64,000 bases of DNA from Cafeteria roenbergensis (Eukaryota > Sar > Bigyra > Bicosoecida > Cafeteriaceae). The notes below the pieces were generated by a model. That model worked only from the letters and a program-made list of their open reading frames with translations, was not told the origin of the DNA and ran no database searches. The stretch lies in NCBI GenBank assembly GCA_008330645.1, contig VLTN01000022.1, forward strand, positions 124,001 to 188,000, given 5' to 3'. Positions 22,410 through 34,400 of this stretch are shown here, one piece after another (positions within the stretch are counted from its first letter, which is position 1; each line of letters starts with the position of its first letter). The translations under genes were made by a program, and so were the position numbers.

Positions 22410-25400
22410 TCACAGGCCGAGAAGCCGCTCAAGCTCGGACAAGTCGTGGCCCGCCACCGTGCTGTCGGCAGCGGCGTCGCCGCCGGAGCCGCCAGCCTCC
22501 CGGGCGATGATCGCCTCCAGCTCCTGAAGGGGTGCGTCGTCGGCAGCCTCCTGGTGGCGCGGGGGAACCCGGCCCGCGTCCGACTCGGTGTACGTGTGAA
22601 CGGGGCCCGAGGTCAGAATCGAGCCGAGAGACCCTCGGCGCTCGCTGGTGGCAGCCGGGCCGCCGGTGGCCCTCGAGGGGCGGCCGCCTCGGGAGCCCGC
22701 CGCGGCCTGCTCCGTGCGAAGCTTCTCCATAGCCAGCTGCTCCCTGGCCCGCTCCAGCTCGGCCCGGAGGGCGTGCACGTTGGCGTCGCTCTCACGGCGA
22801 GTGGGCGACTCGGAGGGCGTAGCCAGCACCTCAGCCAGCAGCTGGCGGCCCGACCCGCGGGACGACGCCCGGGACAAGCGCCGATCGCCCAGGCTGGTCC
22901 GCGGGGACGAGGAGGGGCGGGAGCGGGGCGACACGGGCGCCTCCTCCCGGTGCATGGCCTCGGCCAGCGCCGTGTAGCCGGGCCCGCCGCGCGAGCGGCT
23001 GAAGCTGCCGGCCAAGCTCTGCCGCGAGCTCCGGCGCTCCGAGGCGAAACGCCGCGCGGCCACAGAGGCGGCCACGGTGTTCCAGAGCTGCTTGGCGCCG
23101 GGGCGGCTCTGGCGCTGCTGGGACGCCCCTGCAGGGCCCGAGACGGTCAGGCTCTGGGACGGCGGCTTGGGCGCGGTGAGCGCCCCGGCCTTGGAGGCGG
23201 CGCGGCGAACCGCCGAGTCCACGCGGCGCTGGACCTCCGCCTCCGCGCGGGGAGAGAGGACCAGGGGGGACGCGGCGCCCCCTGCGTCCGGTCGCCCGTG
23301 CAGCTGCGGGGACGGGCTGTCCGTCGGCGCGCGCAGGGTGGCCGGAACGGGCCCCGCAAGCGGCGACGACCGGTGAGGGCTGGTGGAGCTGCGCCTGCCG
23401 CCGGAGCCGCCGCTGGCGCTGCCGGGGCGCGGCGCCGAGAAGCTTCTGGCCATGGGCGGGGGCGGGGGCGGCGGGGGGCGCGAGTCCGCGTCCTCGGGGT
23501 AGCCCCTGTGGGAGGAGGTGCCGCGGCCCGTGCCGGGCAGGCTCGATGCATCGGACCGCCCCCCCTCCACTGAGCCCTCCGGGACTGCGGGCATGCCGCT
23601 GCCGTACAGGCCGTAGGCGTCCTTGGCCTCCACCGTGGCCGCGGCCACGGCTGCGCCCTCGGCCCTCGCCTCACGAATCGCCATCTTCACGCTGCTGTCG
23701 CGCCGCTCAAGCGCCCCCTGGCGCTTCGCCGCCTGCCGCCTTTCAGCAGCCTCGATGTTCTTGCGCCGGCGGTCCTCGCGCTCCGCCATATCGGCGGGGG
23801 AGGACTCCGAGCGAGACGACAGGTGTGACGTCATCGGGCGGTCAGTCGCGAGGCGCGACCCCACTCCCGCGCTTACGAGCCACGGCGTGGCCACGCGCAG
23901 CTCCGCCTTGCGCGCCTCCTCCTCGCTCTTGCTGCGCGGACTGACGCGGTTGTCGAACACGGAGGGGCGGCGCAGGTCGGGCGAGTTGAGCCGCTGCACC
24001 GCGCGCTGCGAGGCGCGGCGCGCGCGCACTGCGGCAAAGCCGATGGCCGCAATGCTGGCCGGCGACTTGCCGCTGCCCGGCGCGGGGGACGCGGCGCCCG
24101 ACTCAGCGGACGACTCCCGCCGAATGGAGGGGCTGGGGGAGGACGGCTTGGCGTCGGCGCCGTCGGAGCTGTCCCAGTCGCGCTCGCCCCGGCGCTGGGG
24201 CGGCGCCGGGCGGCCCGCCTCGTCCGGCTGCCGGCGGTGACGGGCCGAGCGCTCGGAAACAAGGTCATCCTGCGCCTCGGACGCCAGCCGGTCGTAGTCA
24301 GCCTCGGTCATGCCGGGGCGAAGGCGGCCGCCCTGGGACAGCTCTGCCAAGCGAGCTCGTGTTGCGTCGGCCACGGCCCGCTTGTACGCGTCCTCGGACA
24401 GAGAGGCAGTGGGCGTGGGCACCACCTCCGGCACCGCAAAGTGGGGAGTGCGCTGCTCCGAGCTGGACTGCGGCGACATCGGCACGCTCACGCGGACTTG
24501 CGGGCGGGCGGCACCCCCGCGCGCGTCGGACTGCCTCGCCGGGGCGGCGTCCGCAGGCTCTCGGGACTGCGACCGGGACCGGGACCGTGATCGGGACCGG
24601 GATGCGTTTCGGAGGGCGCCCCGGCGGGGGGTCGGGCTGCCTGGCTCAGAGGACTCCGCAGGCACGCGGACCCTGGGCGAGGGGGCGGCGAAGGTCTGCT
24701 CAGGGAGCCGGTACACAGAGGCCGCCGGAGGCGGAGGGGCACCGAAGGCGGCACCCCGGCCGCTGCGGCGCGAGGTGCCGCGCGTGCCGCCACCCGCCGG
24801 GGCGGGCGCCAGGAAATTTCCGGCGGAGGGGTCGGCGCGGTCGCCAAGCAGTGCGGGGCGCTCGGCGTCGCCCAGCAGGGCCTGGTTGATCGGCATCAGG
24901 CCGCTCAGGGCAGCGCGAGCGTCCTCCAGCTGGCGGCGCAGGCGGCCGTTCTCGGCTTGCGCCCGGCGGTGGGCCTGCTCCGCCTCGCTCGCCCGCTCGC
25001 GCTCTGCGATGGCCATCTCGAAGCCGAAGAGCTTTTCCTTCAGCTCTGCCTCCGCCCGCTCCTTCTCGAAGCGCGTGGCCAGCAGCTCCTGCTCCGCCTC
25101 GGCGCGGGCAGCCTCCGCGCGCGCGATGGCCTCCTGCTTCGCCGCCTCGATGGCCGCCAGCGTGCGGCGGGTCTGCTCCTCCAGCCTCGCCTTCTCCGCC
25201 GCGGCGGCCTCTCGGATGGCCTCCGCCTTCTCCTCCGCCTGCAGGCGCTTCTGCCGCATCTCCTCCTTGGCCTCCTCTGCCCGCCGCTGGGACTCCTCGA
25301 AGGCGGCCTCCATGGCAGCGCGGTGCTCGTCGCTCTGACGCAGCAGCGCCTCCCGCTCGGCCATGCGGCGCGCCTCGGCCTCGCTGAGGTCACGCTGCCG

Positions 25401-28400
25401 CGCTGCCTGCGCGGCCTGCAGAGCCTCCTCCGCCTGCCGCTTGGCCGCGTCCATGGCCGCGCGGTGGGCCTCCGCCTCGGCCTTGGCTGCCGCCTCGCGC
25501 TCTGCCTCCCGCTTCTCCATGTTGGCCCGCACGGTCAGCACGTGGTCCTCGTGGTCCCGCAGCGCCTTGGCACGCGCTTCCTCCGCAGCCAGCACCAGCG
25601 CGCGGTGCCGGGCCACCTCTGCCTCCGTCGCGGAGGCGCGGGCGTCGTGCATCTCGCGCTGCCGGGCCACCTCTGCCTCCGCCTTGGCGAGGGCTTCCTC
25701 CGCCAGCCGCGCCGACTCCGCGGCCCGCTGAGACGCCTCTTGCTCCGCAGCGGCGCGCGCCTCGGCGCGGAGGCGCTCCCCCTCGGCCACAGCCTGTGCC
25801 TCCTCGAGCCTGGCGCGCAGCGCCCTCGACTCGGCCTCCGCCGCCGCGCGCTCCTCCTTGGCCTGCAGCGCCTCCTGCCGCGCGCGCTCGGTCTCCTCCG
25901 CGCTTTGGCGGGCCTCCGCCGCAGCTGCGTCGCGAAGCGACTTAAACTCTGCCTCGGCAGCCCGGCGACGAGCGTCGGCCGCCTCGGCGGCTTCCTGAGC
26001 AGCCTCAGCGGCGGCCTTTGCCGCCTTGGCGCCAGCCGTAGCCGCCTCCGCCTCGGCCCGAGCCGCTCGCTTGGCAGCCTCGACAGCAGCCTGCGTCTGG
26101 GCCGCGTGCATCTCGCGCCTGTGCTGCTCCGCCGCCTCCAGAGCTGCCATCCGCTCCTCGTGAAGCTCTCGCTCGCCCTCGAGGTCCACGCCGTCGGCAG
26201 TGCTGCCGGGTGCCTCGGCGTCCCCTGCCACGCTGGCGTCACCGCCGACGCGGCCGTCCGCGAGGCCGGACACCACACTGTCCGCCGCGCCGGCGCGCGC
26301 CCCCGACCCAGCCTCGGACGACGCGCCGCTCCCAGTCCCGTGCTGGGCCGCGCCCCCGCTGGGCGCCGCGCGCTCCGCCGCAACGGACGCGCGCTCCACC
26401 TCCGCCATTTGGCGGGCAGACTGCGCCCGGGTGAGCCGGCCACGGGCGAGAGCCTGGATGCGTGTCGCCGCATGGGCCGCGTCGCGGGCCTCACGGCTGC
26501 CTTCCAGCTCCGCCATGGCGAGCTGCGCGCCCTCCTCATCGCCAGCCGCCTCGGCCGCATGGAGTGCCGCCACAGCAGCCACGTCCGCCGTCTCGGTGGC
26601 CTCCCCGAGCGTCGGGCTCGCTGCGCCAGCGGCTGCCGAGACGAGCGGGTGCCTGGAGAGCTCAAGGCCAGCCGGCGTGGTGCCCATCACGGCCTCCTCC
26701 AGGGCCCGCCGATCCTGCTCCGCCTGGCGCTGGCGCCGCAGCTTCTGGAGTCGCGCAGACTCCTCCCTGGCCGCCCGGCCGGCAGCCGCAAGCTGCCTGG
26801 CAGTGGCTGCGGCCTTGGCATCCGCCGCAACCTTGGCAAGCTCCAGCCTGGCACGCTCGCGGGCCGTGGCGTCTTCGGCCGCCAGACGGTTCCGCATATC
26901 CTCGGCCTCCTGCCTCGCACGCGCCTCGCGCTCCATGGCCTCCGCGACTCGCTGCGATGCGATGCGGGCCCGCTCGGCCTGCAGCCGCCACCGGCTGATC
27001 TCCACGTCAGTCGGCCGGCGGCCGAGGGTTGCAGCCGCCCCGTCAGGAACGACGAGGTCGCCTGCACGGGGGGTGGACGGGCCAGCATTCGTCCCAGCCG
27101 CTGCAGCGATGGCAATCGCAGACCTGCCCTCGCGCGCCACTGGGGACTGCGGCACAGACTCCGCGTCGCGAGAGCGACCATGGTCCACGCCCAGGCGCGC
27201 CAACCCGGAGCGCTGGCTGGCAGTCGCCTCGAATCGCATGCTGTTGACCCGCCTCCGCACCTCCAGGCGTCCCTTGTACCCGCGCAGGCGGGCCTGCAGG
27301 GCCAGAGCAGCAGCCTCCTTTGCGCTCGCCTCCCTCAGGTCACGGAGCATCCTCAGGCTCTGCTTGCGGGCCAGTCGACCCCGCACTCCGGACTGAACGG
27401 CCACAGCAGCGCGCTCCCTCGCTGCGGCCTCAGCCGCGGCAACGCGCCTGGCCTCCTCGCGCTGCTCCGCCTCTGCGCGCCACTCCGCAATGCGGTCGGA
27501 GCTGGGAGCGTGACTGTCAAGAGCCTCCTCGTCAAGGAGGGCAGCGGCTGCATTGGCGGCAGTGGCCCGGCGCTGCCTCCGCGGCGTAGTGGGCGACGTC
27601 ATCGGGTCCTCCAGGTGCGGTCCCATAGCAGCCTTGAGAGCAGAAAGCTGCGGTGCCATACGCGCGGCACTCTCCTCGAAGCGCTTCTCAGTGCGCATCC
27701 GAGCCGACTGCTTGCGAGCCAGACGCCCACGCACGCCAGCCTGCACCCGGCGGGCGGCCTCCTCCTCCGCAGCCGCCTTGGCGAGCTCCATGCGCACGCG
27801 CACCTCTTCCGCCTCCGCCGCTCGCGCCTCCTCAGCCGCGGCCTCTGCGAGCCTCCGAGCCTCCGCCGCAGCGACCCGTGCGCGCTCGACGTCTCGGCGA
27901 GCCATCATCCCTCGGGCGCCAGCCTGCAGCAGCACTGCGGCCTGCGCCTCCGCGCGTGCCTGGCGCGCCCGGGCTGCTGCTTGCCGGGCCATCACGGCCT
28001 GCACAGCCATGGCCATGCGGCGCGTCTGCTTGCGCGCAAGCATTCCGCGAGCCGCGGCCTGCATAGCCAAGGCTGCAGCCAAGTGCACTGCTGCTGTGGC
28101 GCGCTGCTTGGCCTCCTCGTGCTGACGACGCCACTCCTCCACACTCGCCGCATCGGGGCTCGACCGACCAGACGCGTCAGTCACGATCCCGGCCACGCCG
28201 CCCCGGCTGGACGCCACGGACGGGGCGCGACGGCGGACGGTCGGGGACGTCGTCGGGTCATCCAGACTGGTCGCGCCGTCCGCAGCTGCGGCAGCGCGGA
28301 TGGACGCCAGAGCGGGAGCGCGATCGGGCGCGGACTCGTCGAAGCGCTTCTCCGCCAGCATCCGAGCCGACTGCTTGCGCGCCAGCCGTCCGCGCACGGC

Positions 28401-31400
28401 GGCCTGAGCCTTCACGGCAGCCTCGCTCTCCAGCCGCGCGCGCTCCTGCGCCGCAGCGAGCTCCAGGGCCACCTCTCGCTCGCGCTGTGCCCGCCACTCC
28501 TCCACACTCGCCGCATCGGGGCTCGACCGACCAGACGCGTCAGTCACGATCCCGGCCACGCCGCCCCGGCTGGACGCCACGGACGGGGCGCGACGGCGGA
28601 CGGTCGGGGACGTCGTCGGGTCGTCCAGGCTGGTCGCGCCGTCCGCAGCTGCGGCAGCGCGGATGGACGCCAGAGCGGGAGCGCGATCGGGCGCGGACTC
28701 GTCGAAGCGCTTCTCCGCCAGCATCCGAGCCGACTGCTTGCGCGCCAGCCGTCCGCGCACGGCGGCCTGAGCCTTCACGGCAGCCTCGCTCTCCAGCCGC
28801 GCGCGCTCCTGCGCCGCAGCGAGCTCCAGGGCCACCTCTCGCTCGCGCTGTGCCCGCCACTCCTCCACACTCGCCGCATCGGGGCTCGACCGACCAGACG
28901 CGTCAGTCACGATCCCGGCCACGCCGCCCCGGCTGGACGCCACGGACGGGGCGCGACGGCGGACGGTCGGGGACGTCGTCGGGTCGTCCAGGCTGGTCGC
29001 GCCGTCCGCAGCTGCGGCAGCGCGGATGGACGCCAGAGCGGGAGCGCGATCGGGCGCGGACTCGTCGAAGCGCTTCTCCGCCAGCATCCGAGCCGACTGC
29101 TTGCGCGCCAGCCGTCCGCGCACGGCGGCCTGTGCCTTCACGGCGGCCTCGTTCTCCATCTCCTTGGCAAGTTGCAAGGCTGCCTCGCGCTCAATGGCTT
29201 GCTGACGCGCAACCTCCAGCGCCTCTTGCATCAGCGCTGCAACCACCGCGTCCCTATCAGCATCATCCCTGGCCTGCTGGACAAGCTCGGCGTCGATTTC
29301 GGCTTGCCTGTCCCGCGCCAACTGGTCGGCAGCCTCCTGCTGTTCCCTCGCCTCTAGCTCGGCATCAACGATGGCCTGCTCGTTGGCCAGCAGCTCAGCC
29401 GCTAGTGCTGCGGTGCCCTGGCTGCTGGCACTCACAGACGCGGGCGTGTGGCGTCCGGACGCGTCAGAGTCTGGCGTGCCTGTGCGTGTGCGAGGCACTC
29501 TGGAGCCACGGACAAGGCGCTGCCGAACAGCGGACTGGATCGTCGAAGCAGCGACGGAGCGCTGCTTTGGAGACGGACCTGAGCCTGCGTTCATCCGGGG
29601 CTGCACCACGGAAGGCATGGCGCCAGCGGGCCCAGCGGGTCGGGGAGAGGCGGGCTTGGCAGCAGCATGCGAAGGCCCGTCTTCCGCGGGCGGTGCTGCT
29701 CGGTGCTGCTGTACAAGCCCAGCCACAAGCCTCGTGGTGTTGAGCACAGCTGCTCGCTTTGCAGCAAGTTGGGCGTCTTCTCGAGATAGCAGGCGGCGTG
29801 GCGACGCGGAGGCTCCGGCCCGTGCCTTGGACGGGGTGCCCGGCCGCAGCGCGGGCCCCCCGGGGCCAGGGCGGGATTGCTGGGCGCTTGGAGTCGGACC
29901 CGCCGCTTCGGGTGTCTGCCCGACCGGAGCGGGAGGCGGGGCAGACGCCGTACCAGCCGAACTCTCCGGCACCAGAGCTGTCTCGATGGGCAACCCCTGC
30001 TCCTCTGCTGCCGCAACTCGGTCGAGCAGTTTCGCGGGTGACTCGGTTCCGGAGTGCCCTGCCACAGCGGTCGTCTTCCTGATCGTGCTGCGGGCGCGGC
30101 GAAGCCGGGCCGACCGGCGAGGATCCACGTCTGGCTTGCGGGGGCCAGCTGAAGCCGGTGACGCGGGCCCCGGTGACGAGCGCCCAACCTCGACCGGCGT
30201 CGGCCGGGGAGCACGGCCTACCGGAGACGAGTCGGACGCAGGCCACGATGCCTCGGGCGATACGATGCGTGATGGTGACTGGGGCGAAGCGGCGGGAGAG
30301 GAATCGAACCGAAAAGGAGGAACAAACGCGCTGCGACCCTGGGGGGGTCCCGCCGTGCCAGGCAAAGAAGTCGCTGTGGCAGCGGCCTCCTCCTCGGCCT
30401 GCTTGGCGGTGGCTGCTGCGGCGGCCTCCTCCTCGGCCTGCTTCGCTGCGGCCTCCTCCTCGGCCTGCTTGGCAGCGGCCTCCTCCTCGGCCTGCTTGGC
30501 AGCGGCCTCCTCCCCGGCCTTCTTGGCAGCGGCCTCCTCCTCGGCCTGCTTGGCAGCGGCCTCCTCCTCGGCCTGCTTGGCAGCGGCCTCCTCCTCGGCC
30601 CTCTTGGCAGCGGCCTCCTCCTCGGCCTGCTTGGCAGCGGCCTCCTCCCCGGCCTTCTTGGCAGCGGCCTCCTCCTCGGCCTGCTTGGCAGCAGCCTCCT
30701 CCTCGGCCCTCTTGGCAGCGGCCTCCTCCTCGGCCCTCTTGGCAGCGGCCTCCTCCTCGGCCCTCTTGGCAGCGGCCTCCTCCTCGGCCTGCTTGGCAGC
30801 GGCCTCCTCCTCGGCCCTCTTGGCAGCGGCCTCCTCCTCGGCCTGCTTGGCGGCGGCCTCCTCCTCGGCCTTCTTGACAGCGGCCTCCTCCTCGGCCTGC
30901 TTGGCAGCGGCCTCCTCCTCGGCCTGCTTGGCAGCGGCCTCCTCCTTGGCCCTCTTGGCAGCGGCCTCCTCCTCGGCCTGCTTGGCAGCGGCCTCCTCCT
31001 CGGCCTGCTTGGCGGCGGCCTCCTCCTCGGCCTTCTTGACAGCGGCCTCCTCCTCGGCCTGCTTGGCAGCGGCCTCCTCCTCGGCCTTCTTGGCAGCGGC
31101 CTCCTCCTCGGCCCTCTTGGCGGCGGCCTCCTCCTCGGCCTTCTTGGCGGCGGCCTCCTCCTCGGCCTTCTTGGCAGCGGCCTCCTCCTCGGCCTGCTTG
31201 GCAGCGGCCTCCTCCTCGGCCTGCTTGGCGGCGGCTGCTGCGGCAGCCTCCTCCTCGGCCTGCTTGGCAGCGGCCTCCTCCTCGGCCTTCTTGGCGGCGG
31301 CCTCCTCCTCGGCCTTCTTGGCAGCGGCCTCCTCCTCGGCCTGCTTGGCAGCGGCCTCCTCCTCGGCCTGCTTGGCAGCGGCCTCCTCCTCGGCCTTCTT

Positions 31401-34400
31401 GGCGGCGGCCTCCTCCTCGGCCTGCTTCGCTGCGGCCTCCTCCTCGGCCTGCTTGGCAGCGGCCTCCTCCTCGGCCTGCTTGGCAGCGGCCTCCTCCTCG
31501 GCCTTCTTGGCAGCGGCCTCCTCCTCGGCCTTCTTGGCAGCGGCCTCCTCCTCGGCCTGCTTGGCAGCGGCCTCCTCCTCGGCCTTCTTGGCAGCGGCCT
31601 CCTCCTCGGCCTGCTTGGCAGCGGCCTCCTCCTCGGCCTTCTTGGCAGCGGCCTCCTCCTCGGCCTGCTTGGCAGCGGCCTCCTCCTCGGCCTTCTTGGC
31701 AGCGGCCTCCTCCTCGGCCTGCTTGGCAGCGGCCTCCTCCTCGGCCTCCTTGGCGGCAGCAGCAGCCTTGGCGGGCACGTCGTCAGCCTTGGCGGGCTCG
31801 TCGTCAGCCTCGGGAGGTGGCAGCGCCAGTCCAGGAGGGGCGGCGTCTTCACGCTCGAGCCCCATCAAGCTACTAGGCTCACTCGGGACATCGGGCCGAG
31901 CGAGAAGTCCTGGCGGCGCGCCTGGCCCTGCAGGAGGCGGTCCCGGGCGTGGCGTCGTTGGCGGCGGTGGAACGCGGCTACGGCCTGTAGCTGGGAGCCC
32001 GATAGGACGAGGCAATGCAGGCGTTGGCTCGGGCGCAGCGGGCTTGGCCGCATCGTCGGCCGCCGGCTCGGGCGCAGCGGGCTTGACCGCATCGTCGGCC
32101 GCCGGCTCGGGCGCAGCGGGCTTGGCCGCATCGTCGGCCTCCGGCTCGGGCGCAGCGGGCTTGGCCGCATCGTCGGCCTCCGGCTCGGGCGCAGCGGGCT
32201 TGGCCGCATCGTCGGCCGCCGGCTCGGGCGCAGCGGGCTTGGCCGCATCGTCGGCCGCCGGCTCGGGCGCAGCGGGCTTGGCCGCATCGTCGGCCGCCGG
32301 CTCGGGCGCAGCGGGCTTGGCCGCATCGTCGGCCGCCGGCTCGGGCGCAGCGGGCTTGGCCGCCTCGTCGGCCTCCGGCTCGGGCGCAGCGGGCTTGGCC
32401 GCATCGTCGGCCGCCGGCTCGGGCGCAGCGGGCTTGGCCGCATCGTCGGCCGCCGGCTCGGGCGCAGCGGGCTTGACCGCCTCGTCGGCTGCCGGCTCGG
32501 GCGCAGCGGGCTTGGCCGCATCGTCGGCGTCCGGCTCGGGCGCAGCGGGCTTGGCCGCCTCGTCGGCGTCCGGCTCGGGCGCAGCGGGCTTGACCGCATC
32601 GTCGGCCGCCGGCTCGGGCGCAGCGGGCTTGGCCGCATCGTCGGCCGCCGGTTCGGGCGCAACGGGCTTGGCCGCATCGTCGGCCGCCGGCTCGGGCGCA
32701 GCGGGCTTGGCCGCATCGTCGGCCTCCGGCTCGGGCGCAGCGGGCTTGGCCGCCTCGTCGGCCGCCGGCTCGGGCGCAGCGGGCTTGGCCGCCTCGTCGG
32801 CCGCCGGCTCGGGCGCAGCGGGCTTGGCCGCATCGTCGGCCGCCGGCTCGGGCGCAGCGGGCTTGGCCGCATCGTCGGACACCGGCTCGGGCGCAGCGGG
32901 CTTGGCCGCCTCGTCGGCCTCCGGCTCGGGCGCAGCGGGCTTGGCCGCCTCGTCGGCCGCCGGCTCGGGCGCAGCGGGCTTGGCCGCATCGTCGGCCGCC
33001 GGCTCGGGCGCAGCGGGCTTGGCCGCATCGTCGGCCGCCGACTCGGGCGCAGCGGGCTTGACCGCATCGTCGGCCGCCGACTCGGGCGCAGCGGGCTTGG
33101 CCGCCTCGTCGGCCGCCGACTCGGGCGCAGCGGGCTTGACCGCATCGTCGGCCGCCGACTCGGGCGCAGCGGGCTTGGCCGCCTCGTCGGCCGCCGGCTC
33201 GGGCGCAGCGGGCTTGGCCGCCTCGTCAGCCGCCGGCTCGGGCGCAGCGGGCTCTTCAGGACCCTCCTTCGGCGAGTTCGCGACTGCATCCTTGGATGGA
33301 GCTGGTGCGGGAGGGGGCGGCGTGGCTTTGGAAGACCGCACGCCAGGTGGAGGGGGTGCTTGTGACGATAGGGCTTTGGCAGCACCTGGCGGCGGAGGAG
33401 CGATGGCCAAGCTGGTGGGAGATCCTGGCGGCGCCGGCGGGGGCGTGCGCGACAACACAGCTCCTGGCTGAGGAGGCACACGGCGCCCGACGCCTGCTGG
33501 GGGTGGTGGTTCTGCAGACAGCTTCTTCAGGGCTCCGGGCGGGGGTGGGGCCAGCGCCACTCCAGTCGGCGGGCCAGGAGGAGGACGAGCAGCCCCACGT
33601 TTAGGTGGTTGCGCTGGAATGGCAACCGTCGGCGATGACGTGGATGCTGTGGGAAGGTTGGCGCTAGCCGGAGGCCCAGGCGCCGCGGCAGGCTTGCTCG
33701 ACCCCGGAGGCCCAGGTGGCCCCGGAGGCCCAGGCGCCGCGGCAGGCTTGCTCGACCCCGGAGGCCCAGGTGGCCCCGGAGGGCCAGGCGATGCAGCAGG
33801 CTTGCTCGACCCCGGAGGCCCAGGTGGCCCCGGAGGCCCAGGCGCCGCGGCAGGCTTGCTCGACCCCGGAGGCCCTGGTGGCCCCGGAGGGCCAGGCGCC
33901 GCGGCAGGCTTGCTCGACCCCGGAGGCCCAGGTGGCCCCGGAGGGCCAGGCGCCGCGGCAGGCTTGCTCGACCCCGGAGGCCCAGGTGGCCCCGGAGGCC
34001 CAGGCGCCGCGGCAGGCTTGCTCGACCCCGGAGGCCCAGGTGGCCCCGGAGGCCCAGGCGCCGCGGCAGGCTTGCTCGACCCCGGAGGCCCAGGTGGCCC
34101 CGGAGGGCCAGGCGCCGCGGCAGGCTTGCTCGACCCCGGAGGCCCAGGTGGCCCAGGAGGGCCAGGCGCCGCGGCAGGCTTGCTCGACCCCGGAGGCCCA
34201 GGTGGCCCAGGAGGGCCAGGCGCCGCGGCAGGCTTGCTCGACCCCGGAGGCCCAGGTGGCCCCGGAGGGCCAGGCGATGCGGCAGGCTTGCTCGACCCCG
34301 GAGGCCCAGGTGGCCCCGGAGGGCCAGGCGCCGCGGCAGGCTTGCTAGACCCCGGAGGCCCAGGTGGCCCCGGAGGGCCAGGCGCCGCGGCAGGCTTGCT

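Noticed and set aside
24957-29357. Plus-strand open frame of 1,466 codons opposite the giant gene
   Set aside because: It reads as Leu/Arg/His-rich sequence complementary to helical repeats; the minus strand has IQ motifs, heptads and reasonable composition.
29371-33471. Plus-strand open frame of 1,366 codons (Ala/Ser/Gly repeats)
   Set aside because: It is the complement of the AAAKQAEEE and Ala/Pro-acidic arrays; openness follows from repeats without stops in either strand.
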